Positions 1-10,370 of a DNA stretch of 64,000 nt are shown one piece after another. The stretch spans positions 42,026,698-42,090,697 of the forward strand of contig NC_054879.1 of assembly GCF_018320785.1 (NCBI RefSeq). The letters run 5' to 3'. The translations under genes were made by a program, and so were the position numbers. The notes beneath the pieces are model-generated. The model made no database searches. It was not told where the DNA came from and saw only the letters and a list, made by a program, of their open reading frames with translations. The stretch is from Cheilinus undulatus. Lineage: Eukaryota; Chordata; Actinopteri; Labriformes; Labridae. How positions within the stretch are numbered: the first letter of the stretch is position 1; the number at the start of each line of letters is the position of its first letter.

Positions 1-109
1 CCTTTATTGATTGAGGAGACATGCAGGAAAGGGCAACAGGTCAGATTTGAACCAAGGCTGCCCATGTACATGGGGCACACCTTAAACCACTACGCCATCT
101 GTGCCCTCT
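1..109 (-). repeat. tRNA-derived SINE, partial at window edge
   Basis: This is the reverse complement of a tRNA-like head. A B-box-like stretch (ggtttaaggtg reading, with a ggttcaaatctgac-type core) sits around 40-60, and the anticodon-arm-like part ends near 109. The same family occurs at 7722-7912, 55420-55560, 59363-59549 and 63773-63953, where complete copies end in an A-rich tail. The 3' tail of this copy lies outside the window. It is a repeat rather than a functional tRNA gene, because it continues into a SINE body and is diverged. Confidence 0.7.
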
Positions 110-1119
110 TAGTATCTGATTTTTATACTTATCCCTATTGAACTCCTAGGCTCCTATCTGTAAAAGATAGATATAGTTTTTGAGTACTGTCTAATGCTAC
201 TTTTCTTTAAAATAACTTAGTGTACAGTATTGAAATATTGAACGTTTTGACAACCTTACTTTGCAGTGCATCTGTGCTGTACGTAGGAGCGACATCTATC
301 TTCTGCTCACAGATCAAAAGATAACTCTTAGGATGGGATGCAAAACAGTAGGGTAAAAAAAAAGCTATAACGATGATAGATTCCTGGTAAACTAAATCAC
401 TAAATCAAAGTTCAGAAATGAGAGAGACACACTAGCCACTTGCAAAAGGCCTACTTAGCTGCTGAAAAACATAATGATAAAGTATGAATAAATGGGGTGT
501 GAAAAGGTCAAGAGGTATGCTTTACTGTTGCTCTTACTGAGGTTGACTGCTTTGTCTCCTAAAAGTGCTTTTTGGAGGTTTATTCCTTATCTGGGTAACA
601 CAGGAACTGTGTTTAAAGATGAAAGATTATTTACTGACATTGAGGCCTTTGAGGCAAACTTGTTTTGTGTAATTTTAAGCTGTACAAATAAAATTCCATT
701 AACATGACTAAACTAGACCTAGACTCAAGATATGCAAAAGGGAAAGAGAACAAATGGTCTCATGACTTTTACGCAGACAGAGTCTTTGTGAACAGTATTG
801 TGGAAGTATGAAAATTTGATTGCAATTCCTTTATCAAAAAAAGCATCACAATATGTACACTGTCTACATTTTCAAGTAGAATAGTGTTTCTGTAAATACC
901 AAAGATACTCTGGAGAACATAATAACAGATGTAAGTTGTTACTGAACCTTAACCTCTCAGCTGACTTGAGGTAATGGGAGGCATGCACTGACACATCTTT
1001 AATGTGTTGCCTGTGATTTAACTAGTGATGTGTTGTCCGTGAATGGGATGCTACAAAGAGCTGTCTCTTTCACCTGAACAATAGGGTCCAGATCCCATTT
1101 GAGAGACGTTTTAAGTTAT

Positions 1120-1168
1120 ATAATGATAACAATATTAATATAACTGTTATTAATATTGTTATCATTAT
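1120..1168. repeat. Perfect 21-bp palindrome with 7-nt loop
   Basis: The arms 1120-1140 and 1148-1168 are exact reverse complements, very AT-rich, and separated by taactgt. Such a structure could form a hairpin or cruciform, or be the core of a small palindromic MITE. No gene function is implied. Confidence 0.85.
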
Positions 1169-1357
1169 GTTGCAACATTGTTATATATCAGATGTCAAAA
1201 AAATTCAAGTATAATTGGAGTAAATTACCACCACAAAAATCAACCAAGTATCATGACATTTCTAAATTGGCAGGTCAAACGAAGCCAAACCGGTACACAA
1301 ATGTAGAGCTGTTTGAGAGCCGATAGAGGTGGCCCTTCTTGGGGAGTGGAACCAAAT

Positions 1358-1909
1358 CAGTGTTAATTTTGTTGACTAAAACTATGACTAAAAATGTTCG
1401 TCAACAGCCTTTATTTCCATGACATAAACTAAACTAAGACAAACAAAAATAGATCTTTGATGACTAAAACGAACAAAAACTCAGTTTAGTTTTTGTCAAG
1501 ATGACTTCAACTAGACTAAAATGCAATGTAGTTTTTAGCAAGCATTCAAAATCCATGATATTTCTCCACTGTTGGTGAATCTGTCAAAAAACAATGCAGC
1601 TGTATCTATCCTGCCTCTCAGCTGTAGAAAGCAGGGACCCCAGGTTTGGCAGGGTGCATAGAACACACTTCCATGATTTGGTCCCAGATTTAGGCAAGAA
1701 AATAAATGCTTAGACTAAAAGTAAAGACTAAAATGTGAGGACCTTTTATGGACTAAAAGTAGACTAAAATATTTTGTGTTTTTGTCGACTAAAACTAGAC
1801 TACAACAAAAAGAATAGAAATGAGTAAAATGTGGCTAAAACTAAAATGCATTTCATTTAACGTCTAAAACTAAGACTGAAATTAAAAATAACTGCCAAAA
1901 TTAACACTG
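1358..1909. mobile_element. hAT-like MITE (gactaaaa-rich family), copy 1
   Basis: The element starts CAGTGTTAATTTTG and ends with the inverse CAAAATTAACACTG. It is flanked by a perfect 8-bp target-site duplication, aaccaaat (1350-1357 and 1910-1917). The interior is dominated by gactaaaa motifs. A second copy lies in hnrnpa3 intron 6 (27134-27654). The CAG/CTG termini and 8-bp duplication are typical of hAT elements. No transposase is encoded, so it is non-autonomous. Confidence 0.85.
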
Positions 1910-3577
1910 AACCAAATGAATCACTAAAAGAGCCAGAACTGTCATAACTAGACTAAGAAATTAGTCATGAATCTGTGAACATGTAATGCAGTTTAATTCA
2001 ACAGCTCTAAAGCTAGAGCATATTTAGGATCGTAACAGTTTTGTAAGACTGCAGTACCAAAATGTTTTTCTTTACCTTCATACAGGCAATATTCATAATG
2101 GAGCATTTGTATTGATTGCATCTGTTTCACCTTCCCGACTGGAAAGTTAATAAACTCACCCAAGTGGAAGCATAAATATCAGCTTGTCAATGTATGCAGG
2201 TCTTGATGAATGCTTCTAACAAAAATGTTAATAACACTGAAGAAACACAACCTGTAATTCAGGATTCTTGGCTGAAACCACACGACTAGCCATACCAGAA
2301 AGGTAGCAGTTAGAATTTCTGCAAAGGAGTGAAAAGCATGAACTGAGGAAGCCTCTGGTAACTCTGAGAAGAAACAGTGAATATTTGTTATTTCATAGGT
2401 ACAGCAGTGTGTGGTCATGTTTGATCAGACAAGGGGCATGGACAAATTTGCTCCTGAAGTGTACCTACTCATCAACTTTCCCTTGTTTTTGTTGGATAGA
2501 CATGAGGTATAGCTTTCCAACTGATGTCTTAAGTATTTTGGTTATAATATGTTTGAGATGATACTAGTAGCACTTTAATTCACAATTAAACTTAAAAATA
2601 GACGGGAGTATGATCCTGACATGTGACCGAATCCCCTCAGAGTCACACTGACCGTAACATGACATGATGAAGTTCACAGGACTAAACGCTGATGCTTTTT
2701 TGAGTGGTTGATTTTATATTTAGCTTCAGCTGTTTTCTCAAACTGACACTAGATGTCAGCACAGCGTGATGCTTTACTATGAAGAACCGAGCTGCTAATA
2801 GGTCGAAAGTCAGACCACTGCTTGTCCTAGCCAATCAGATCAACTCGAGTTCAACAGAGGTTTCTGTCACGAATTGGAGGTTTCTTTTTCATTTGGTCAA
2901 TTACCAAACAATCTCGTGTACGAATTACAAAGTAAACGCCCTTAATAAGAGGAACCCGTTACCACATTCATATGCTAACCAAATTAGCAGCATTTGTAGC
3001 AGTTTAAATAACGGTTGCTAGTGTGGTAATAAAAGACAAAACTGATGAATAAAACAACATGTAATACCCGTGGTCATTACATCGGCTACAGTAGAGGGTT
3101 AATCAAATGAACTGTCGCAAACTTAATTCAGTGAATGTTGTGTTCATCATCTGGAAAGAACCAGAAGCTTAGCCATATCTAAACAATACAGCTTTAAGGG
3201 TGTTTTCGCCGGGGAAATCTCTCATTTAACGACTTACATAAACTAAGACAAGCTATGGAATAAGCTTCTTCTCATAAACTTTGACAAAGTCCACCACAAC
3301 AACGTTGAACTCCTGAGAGTGAACCTAGCCGCACCCACTCTTAGCAAATGAATGCCTACTCTATAGCCCAGAAACGTTAGCTAGCAGGCTAATTAAAACC
3401 AGCTTCAGCCGTATGTGCAGACGTTGCTAATGCTCATGTAAGAGAGGGGAGAAAGTCTGCTTGTGCATGTTATCCTCTTAGTTCTTGTTAAGACATTCGT
3501 CCACGGTTGATTGACTTAAAACTAGCAAAAGCCAGAGATGATGGACCCTCGTCCACCGCTCCATCACAGCCTCGTAC

Positions 3578-3765
3578 CTCCTCCTCGGCACCGTCTTCCC
3601 TTCACTGGACGCATCAGTCTTGCTAACTTGGCCTTTACACTCCGCGGCGAGGATACCCGAGTCGTCGTCCACAGGTCTCTGTAGATGCCCGGCTATTATC
3701 CTCAGTCTTTGCTGTGCAATCCGCTGCCTGTCGGAGCTGCCATCGCCGCTGCTGTTGGACGCCAT
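3578..3765 (-). CDS. agps: Alkylglycerone-phosphate synthase, coding exon 1
   Basis: AGPS is the FAD-dependent peroxisomal enzyme that exchanges the acyl chain of acyl-DHAP for a fatty alcohol, the ether-bond step of plasmalogen synthesis. This exon encodes the N-terminal 62 residues plus two bases of the next codon. The ATG lies at 3765-3763, and the exon ends at a clear donor (GAG|GTACGAG, intron from 3577). Residues 20-28 read RLRIIAGHL, a PTS2 peroxisomal signal of the form R-L-x5-H-L, as in mammalian AGPS (RLRVLSGHL). The following AECKG and TVPRR segments also match the family. ORF translation past 3578 runs into the intron and is not protein. The remaining exons lie left of the window. 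Confidence 0.88.
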
Positions 3766-3960
3766 GCTGCTTCCGTGTTTGTGAAGGGAGGGAGCGGATC
3801 CATGAGCGGGCCGGGCCGGCTGTCAGAGGTCAGCGCAGGGAAAGTGTGCTGCATTCAATGTTAGTTGGAAATATCACACTCAAGCTAAGGAATGAACTGA
3901 ATAGTGGCAAATGTTTTTAAACTAGGGAACTGACCTTGTATGCTCGCAAAAATATGTCGT
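3766..3960 (-). promoter_or_regulatory. agps: agps promoter / 5' UTR region, GC-rich
   Basis: The bases just upstream of the agps ATG are the most GC- and CpG-rich of this neighbourhood (gcgggccgggccgg around 3804), in an otherwise AT-rich setting. This fits a CpG-type housekeeping promoter. No TATA box is evident. The transcription start cannot be placed from sequence alone. Confidence 0.5.
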
Positions 3961-5375
3961 TTGAACGCTAAAAACAAATTATATGCTTTTAACATTTAAT
4001 AAAACTTATGAGTGGTCTAGTTACGTTTGATTGAGGTTTACAAATATCGAACAAAAAATTAAATTTCAATATAGCGGGATGGACACACAAGTAACCTTTC
4101 AACTGTTATAATAATCTGATTATACTTACAGGTTTTTACCATTGGACATGCAAGACATCTACTGATTTAACCTCCTGTGTTTGATATCCCCGTTATATTT
4201 TTGCTGTAAGAAATTTTTGGACTTAAAATTACAGGGCATGAATAGATAAGGGTTAATTATATGTTGGGACCAACAAAATGAATAATACTACTTAAAAAGG
4301 GTTGGTGATTCTGTAAATTGCTTAAATATAATAGAGTTTAGAAAAATAGTAGGTTAAGTTGTGTAAATTTGGAGCAATTTGGAGGACCTGAATGCACCAT
4401 TCAACGTATTTCCCAGCATGCCTAGCGTTATACGACTGGTTACATACGCTTCATTGACTGTGGAAACTGGAATTTACTGTTAATTTGCATAGCTGTTACA
4501 AGATAACTAAATGAATTTAACTTTCCTGTTAGTGCCTAAAGTACTTATGAGAACAGAGAATGGCGTTGAAGAGATTATCAGTCATTTTTATACCAAAAAG
4601 ATGGTTTAGTTTTAATGAAATAAACGTTACAAACATAGCCTATGTGGCATACGTAATCAACGTACATGGGTCAAATTACGCGCTTGAAATTAGCATTAAT
4701 TATTTAGCCGTTTATTCATTTTAACTGTTACAAACTCGGGTGGGCTCACAATTAATACAAATATGAAATAAGTGAGCTATAGAATAAGGTTTTGAATGGT
4801 CTATTTCAGTATAATGTAGGCCAACATATGTAGCCTATTTACTAAGTAGGCCTAGCAAAATCTAAGTAGATAGCTGCTGTTTATGATACATTTGGTGGCT
4901 TTATTATAAATAATGTCACTTTTTCTTTTATTAAAGCAGCACTATAGGTGTCAACGCTCCTTGCCTGCTTAATTTGTAGGGTTTTGAAACCTGAAAGTAA
5001 CCAGAAACAACGAGACTTTACTGTTTACCCCTACACCTCACCTGACCAGCGTGACTACTGTTTCCATATGGCACACCGCGGTGCCCTTAAAGTTATGATT
5101 TAACCCAAGCCTAAAACACTCAAACAACAAAAACACTTCTTCAGAATACATATTAACCTGGGTGAAACTCTCAAAAACAAGACAGAGGCTGTGAAAATTC
5201 TTCAATAGAGAGAAAACTTTATTAAATAACAGACCATTTATCACCAGTATGTTTGCAGCATGCAGTCAACTTAAAAGTCCAGATGTTTGAAGATTTATTC
5301 CCACAGGTTTAAGTATTAACTCCCAAAACAAAGTTCTGTAATGCACTGACTGCGAGCAATCAGAGTCTAAGTGTA

Positions 5376-5468
5376 TCACAGAACTTTATTTGGAAAGCCA
5401 CAGTGCCACCTCATAGGTTTGTCCTTGTGCAGGACCTTATCCTTCTCATGAATGGGTGCTCCATTGAC
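5376..5468 (-). CDS. Candidate terminal coding exon, unknown gene
   Basis: On the minus strand a good 3' splice site (pyrimidine-rich tract, then TTTGTGCAG at 5477-5469) is followed by a 30-codon open segment. It reads from VNGAPIHEKDKV to a TGA stop at 5376 and includes an RWHCGF stretch. An AATAAA overlaps the last codons, and another lies downstream near 5218. The composition looks protein-like, but I do not recognise the family. The obvious upstream place for a first exon is the CpG patch at 6290-6560, yet I could not build a convincing open reading frame there. It may be the last exon of a small gene, a lncRNA exon or chance. Confidence 0.25.
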   Translation of the reverse strand, partial: VNGAPIHEKDKVLHKDKPMRWHCGFPNKVL

Positions 5469-6289
5469 CTGCACAAAAAGCGAGAAAAACAGGGTGTGCA
5501 CTTTGATTATCACACTTTTCATTGTACTTATTTCAATGCAAAACATATTACTACAACAGAATAGCTTATCTATTATATATATATATGACTTCCAAGTGAG
5601 TGTAGTATATGTCAAGAACTGGGCCTACAGAAAGGCTTGCTGTGTGGTGAGTCTTCTGTGGAGTAGCACTGGTAAAAAAGTAGAAATGGACTCTTTTTAC
5701 ACATTGTTAGCTCTCCACATGATAGATATCAAATGGCTAATTATCAATAGAGCATGTGCAACAGTTATTTCATGCTTTCTTTAAAAAATGACCTAATATT
5801 TATTTACTTACCCCGTTAAGCTTCACCATCTGTTTGGTTACAAATTTATTAAACAGTCTCTAGATCAGCTGGCCTGTTTGAACTTTCCAGTTGTGTGATA
5901 TCTTTTACTGCAGTGGGATTACTTCACTCCTGTGCTCATGTGTCATTGATTCTACCTGTTGAGCTTTTGCAACTCTGTGAGGTGAGCAGGCCCTGCAGAA
6001 AGAAAGCTACACGGCTCAAAATCGAAAGATATGATAGAAATGAGGAAAGTGCAAAAAGCTGAAGAGGAGTATTACGTTGTGTCAGTTTGAAGCTACTTAT
6101 TACACTTGCCACTTTAACAGTAAACAAGAGACAAACTTTTAAAGTGCTAAATAACACAACTAAATAAAGACTTTATTGGGTATATAATCATCTGGGACAC
6201 GATTAACACATAAGGTAATGTGGAAAGGGCTAGATAAGTCATACTGTACCTGATGTAGGTAGACGCAAAGGAACCAGCTGCAATCCAAC

Positions 6290-6560
6290 ACGAGGGGGCA
6301 AGTAGTCTGGATCACAAAATGAAAAGCAGAAAGCGATGAGAGGACATCGCAGGCCATCGCTGGATTCACTCTGCAAACGCCACTTTTCACTGCGGTCGGT
6401 GTCCGTGTGCGGACTTGCAGCGCTCCGGTCGTAAGGTGGCTGTCGCCGCTTTTACCTTTTCTTCCCCCAGTCCTGTGCACTTCACTATATGCAGCTGGAA
6501 GAATGTCGACGTGGAGCTGCCAAACGTGAACGCGTGCTCATGAGCGCGCAGGAGAGAGAG
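6290..6560. promoter_or_regulatory. CpG-rich patch, possible promoter
   Basis: CG dinucleotides are frequent here (for example gcggtcggtgtccgtgtgcgg around 6392), unlike the flanking several kilobases. It lies between the divergent genes agps and nfe2l2a. A minus-strand ATG-containing ORF (6160-6480) crosses it but resembles nothing known. It could be the start of a non-coding transcript or of the candidate exon at 5376-5468. Confidence 0.3.
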
Positions 6561-7523
6561 GGGGGGAAATAGGTTTTTTAGTGTAATTTCACGCAGTGGC
6601 ACAGTGAGCTGCACTTTAGTGCGAGCTTCTTCACAGATAGGTGCCAGAGCCCGGACACAGTCTGTTTATTACCGTGGCATATTTCTAAAGTCACTTCATT
6701 ATATCTGGATCCGACTCCTGACTTACGCTGAGGTGTCAGAATGAGTCGAGTTGAATTAACTTTGAGAAGCCTTAACAACTTTATCAAGAAGCAGGCTTAG
6801 AGTGAAACACTTGAATTTGTGAGTAAAAGGTAGCTAACCAATGGAAAAATATCTTCTGTCAGCTCGTGCTGTGGCTTCTGTATTAGCCTAGTAGCTTACC
6901 ATTAGCGTTTATGATAGATTAGTATTAAAATGAAGAGACAGACCTAATTTGAATGCCACATTTCTCAGAGAGGCTATTACTGTGGTTGTTTTAAATCAAC
7001 AGCGTAGAGTTCAGAAGCTAAACTTTGTTACAGTGTAGGTCAAACTTTAACAAACAAGTCTATGTCTCATTGTAAAGTCCTGTAAGTGTACTTTGTATTT
7101 ACGTGACTATCAGCATCATGAATTACTAAAAGTACGCCCCTAAACCCAATTAAGTTATTCTGGAAAATGTTTTGGGAGCGTAATTTAAGCATCCTAGTTC
7201 AATGTAACAATGCAATATTTATTTTAAACTTACATAACTAAACTTTGTGTTAATAGTTGAACTGATTTCTTTTAGCATATATCAAGCTTTTGTTTTCTCT
7301 ACTGAAGTCTATCAGTTCCCACTGAATCCTGGTTAGATGGGAAAGGTGAACTTTCAAGACTTACAGGATTATAAAGTAGCATCAAGTGCAAGCAAACACA
7401 AGTAGACCTAATGGTTAAGAATGTACTCCAAACTGGGGCTATAAGTAGAAAGTAAGCTAAATGTAAATACTGCTGTTGTTGTGCACACCAGTCTTAAGTG
7501 GGTGAATATACTATGTAAGTACT

Positions 7524-8115
7524 CAGGGGTGTATAGGGATTTTGGGTCCCCAGAAAGAATACTGCACAGGACCCCCCTTCACTGGCTAGACAAGCAAGAA
7601 ATGTATTTTTGAACCATAATTTCTCTATTAATGAGCAATATTTTCAACATGGTTACATAAAATTTGCATTATTGCACAGTGCTGGACTACACCATGGACC
7701 TTTTTAATCTCCCAGTATTTTTTTTTTTTTTTTAAAGAATTATTTTTGGGCTTTTTGTGCCTTTATTTGATCGGAGGAGGACAGTAGATTGAGCTCGAAA
7801 CGAGAGAGAGCGGGGAGAGACATGTGGCAAAGGGCCACGGACCAGATTCAAACCCGGGCCGCCCGCGTACATGGGTAGCCCGTAGACTGCTAGGACATCT
7901 GCGTGCCCAATGTCCCGGTATTTTATTATATTCTATTTGATACCAATTTAAGTTTGTTGACCGATTAATTTAGTCACTTTTGAGTCAATCATGACACTTA
8001 TTACTAAGAAAAAAATAAATAAAAATACACTTTTAATAGAAGACTTCTTAAAGGCCCTTCCCTACTGTGGGCCCAGGTAAACAGTACCCTTTATCCCCCC
8101 TGTCCTACGCCCATG
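7524..8115. mobile_element. hAT-like MITE with nested SINE, copy 1
   Basis: The element begins CAGGGGTGTA and ends TACGCCCATG, an imperfect terminal inverted repeat. It is flanked by 8-bp duplications with one mismatch (taagtact 7516-7523, caagtact 8116-8123). A sibling copy at 57936-58332 shares the interior (for example actgtgggcc and gtttgttgacc) and has a perfect 8-bp duplication. This copy was later hit by a SINE (7722-7912). Confidence 0.8.
7722..7912 (-). mobile_element. tRNA-derived SINE inserted in a hAT-like MITE
   Basis: It reads on the minus strand. The poly-T at 7719-7733 is the complement of the A tail. A tRNA-like B box (rc of gattcaaacccgggc, around 7845-7862) lies near the head at the right end. 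It is flanked by a 12-bp duplication with one mismatch, tcccagtatttt (7710-7721) and tcccggtatttt (7913-7924). The sister MITE copy at 57936-58332 shows the uninterrupted site. Confidence 0.85.
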
Positions 8116-8233
8116 CAAGTACTTAATGTAATCTAGCGTCTGAGTCAATTTACTATAGCCTACATAGATTCATGACTTTTCATGTGTCATTACATTAACA
8201 AAAGCCTCTATAAATAAGCATGCAGCGAAGCCT

Positions 8234-9111
8234 GTGACATATTTGCTGACTACATAAGTTCTGTGATGAGTATACTCCAGCTGGAGTCCATTTGAATACT
8301 TTCCACACTACCTTACAAGTACTTTGATCTTGACTGCATTTATGTAACAGTTAAAATTTTCAACTTAGGACTTTCAAACCACATGTATAAAGCACATGCT
8401 TTCAGATGCATTACAATGAGCTTTGTCTAAAAAATATACACCAATCTGAGAGCAAAATAATGCAAAAATATAGGGACTTACCAATAATGATTAATTTGGT
8501 AAAATATTACATATCATGAGTTTTTATCTCTAATATATTTATACTTTATTGATGCTTTTTTAATCTAGAAGTCCAACATTTAATTAGATATTGATATTTT
8601 TATCAACAGAATTTAAATGTGTCCACCACTGACCAAAAACATTTCACCATATAGCGTCATAAGATATGATTAACTGAAAGTTCAAAGAGAGCAGAATTAA
8701 TCTGAATACAGGTTTGTCTGTTTGACTGTGTTGATGTTGAACCATATGGACCCATAAGGAGAATTATGAAGTCAGGTCACTCTAATATGGTGTTGAGATA
8801 TTGTGCTGTCAGCATATTTGTTGGCTATATCAGTGCTGTGCTGATAAACTAAACTCCATCTGGAGTCTATTTAAGTTTTAGGCTGCTACTTTCCACACTA
8901 CAAGTACAAAGTTATTTGATCTTGTGTATGTAACAGTTATAATTTTCTATTCAAGCCTTAACTTTCAAAACATATGTGTGTATAAAACACAAATACATGT
9001 ATTCAGATGTAGTAAAATTAACTCCATGTAAACAAAAAGAAAAATAAATAAATAATGAAAAATATACACTGATCCATACTCAAAATGATACAAAAATACA
9101 GGAAGTTTTAC
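8234..9111. repeat. Two diverged copies of a ~250-300 bp segment
   Basis: Segments 8234-8476 and 8809-9111 share ordered blocks. These are a tttgctga/tttgttgg start, a ctcca-ctggagt palindrome, actttccacacta, caagtac, atttgatcttg-like, atgtaacagtta, and a final ata-caaaaata end. The similarity is loose but collinear. This suggests an old local duplication or two copies of an uncharacterised repeat. Confidence 0.6.
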
Positions 9112-9269
9112 TCTGCAGACACCACACATTAAGAATATTTTTTCCTCTAAAAGGTCTGTACTTTGATGTCAGCATTTTGAATCTGGGATTGTTGTATTTT
9201 ATTAGATGTATACACTTTTCTCCACATAAGATATTTTTTCCACCACTGACTACTGACTTTAACTCATTA

Positions 9270-9641
9270 CACTGTAAAAAAAATCCAATTTGATTAATGT
9301 TGTGGGAACAAATTTTTAAGGTATAAGGTACCCCCTTGATAACTTAATAAGTTTATATAACACATGGTATTGAGTTTCTTAAATTATGTAAGATACCTAC
9401 CAAGTGAACACGTAGATTTAAGATGGGCCAACAATTTCTTGGGGCTCAAATTAAATAGCTGACACAACTACCTTAGTTGAGACAACTAAACTGCACATTT
9501 TAATGGGGAAAATTTTCTGACAACTCGAGATTCTTGTGTATAAACATTTCATAAAGTATTAAGTTTGACCCTTACACTCCAAAAAGTTGTGGAACTTGTT
9601 TGGTTTTTTTATGCTGGGCAGTCATATTAGTTTTTATAGTG
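9270..9641. mobile_element. Short TIR element (CACTGTAAAAA family)
   Basis: The start CACTGTAAAAA and end TTTTTATAGTG form an 11-bp inverted repeat with one mismatch. They are flanked by TA on each side. The interior is AT-rich without ORFs. This resembles the very common teleost MITEs of the same terminal sequence. The superfamily is uncertain. Confidence 0.55.
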
Positions 9642-9717
9642 TAGTCAGTGGATGTGTTCAGTGTTTCCACGGGACATTAGGGCCCCAGGGCCTCTAGCTC
9701 CACAATTGGCTCTGCAA

Positions 9718-9733
9718 CCAGCAGGGGGCGCTG
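9718..9733 (+). promoter_or_regulatory. Strong CTCF motif upstream of nfe2l2a
   Basis: CCAGCAGGGGGCGCTG matches the vertebrate CTCF core CCASYAGRKGGCRS at all 14 positions, in forward orientation. It lies about 600 bp upstream of the nfe2l2a start codon, next to a CCAAT box (9738-9742) and a CRE-like TGACGTAG (9756-9763). A perfect reverse-orientation match lies beyond hnrnpa3 at 30976-30989. Binding is inferred from the motif only. Confidence 0.75.
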
Positions 9734-10019
9734 TGCACCAATCAAAACTCCTCTGATGACGTAGGGAGAAAAGAAACGGTAAAGTTATACAAAACATTTA
9801 AAACAGCATGTGAGCTGGCGAAGAAGTATTAAGAATTTAAAACTGATGCAAATATAAAATTTCCCATTATTATTTCGCTTTAAATTTATTTTATAGGCTT
9901 TATTTTATTTTATTTCTCCTACTGTACGTCTGTCGCCATTTATGGAATTTTAATGACCTTCAAACGCGCAATGACACAAGCTGTTCAGTTTTAATCTTTA
10001 TATTTTTCTCATTTATTTC

Positions 10020-10334
10020 ACCGTGTGCATGATGTAGCCTTGATATCGCCTGTAGTTCAGCCCAGTCGACCCCACACGCATGCACACACAGCTCCTCCAC
10101 GCCTCATAGGCGGTGAGAGGGGGACGATCCCGGCGCCGCAGCTCGGTAGGCAGGGCCAACGTTTCCGTAAGGATCATTACATGTTAAGGAAGCAATGTTT
10201 GCTTCAGTTCAGCTGCTGTGACGGACCATATCGGCTCCACACCGACCGCTCGCCATTTTAATCTGTCATTTGGGGAATAACTGGCACATTTATCCATCAT
10301 ACGGCGTTTCTTTACGGTGACGCAGATCTCCACG
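10020..10334 (+). promoter_or_regulatory. nfe2l2a: nfe2l2a proximal promoter and 5' UTR
   Basis: This CpG-rich stretch (peak near 10110-10170, cccggcgccgcag) directly precedes the first coding exon and probably holds the transcription start and 5' UTR. I found no perfect antioxidant response element (TGACnnnGC) on either strand. TGACGCAGA at 10318-10326 is only half-like. Confidence 0.55.
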
Positions 10335-10370
10335 ATGATGGACATGGAGGTGATGCATTCCAGTCAACAG
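10335..10370 (+). CDS. nfe2l2a: nfe2l2a coding exon 1
   Basis: It encodes [12 protein letters not shown] and ends CAG|GTAAAT. The double ATG (10335 and 10338) and the QQ end before a phase-0 intron mirror the human first exon. The first ATG was taken as the start. A further in-frame ATG at 13246 (codon 14, exon 2) could serve a shorter isoform lacking this exon, as known for mammalian NFE2L2. Confidence 0.9.

Larger units (their letters stand above)
110..3577 (-). other. agps: agps intron 1 (part), no exon seen
   Basis: This stretch lies downstream of the agps exon 1 donor on the minus strand. I looked for the next agps exon, which in other vertebrates encodes a KWNGWGY-like segment, and did not find it, so exon 2 is probably left of the window. 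The stretch contains the SINE fragment at the edge, a perfect palindrome (1120-1168) and a 552-bp MITE (1358-1909). The ORFs at 492-707, 2179-2418 and 2779-3021 have no recognisable content and are regarded as chance. Confidence 0.55.
3961..7515. other. agps-nfe2l2a intergenic DNA, left part
   Basis: No recognised gene lies here. Two points stand out. One is an exon-like ORF on the minus strand ending at 5376, listed separately. The other is a CpG-containing patch at about 6290-6560 that contrasts with the AT-rich surroundings and could be an unannotated promoter or an enhancer. The rest is AT-rich and unremarkable. Confidence 0.4.

Noticed and set aside
2744..2756. CTCF-like ctagatgtc site
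   Set aside because: It has two core mismatches, including in the invariant GGC.
1..3500. Further agps exons
   Set aside because: I searched the minus strand for the conserved second-exon segment and found none; intron 1 probably runs past the window edge.
10318..10326. Possible ARE (autoregulatory site) at the nfe2l2a start
   Set aside because: TGACGCAGA lacks the GC at the end of TGACnnnGC, so it does not meet the consensus.
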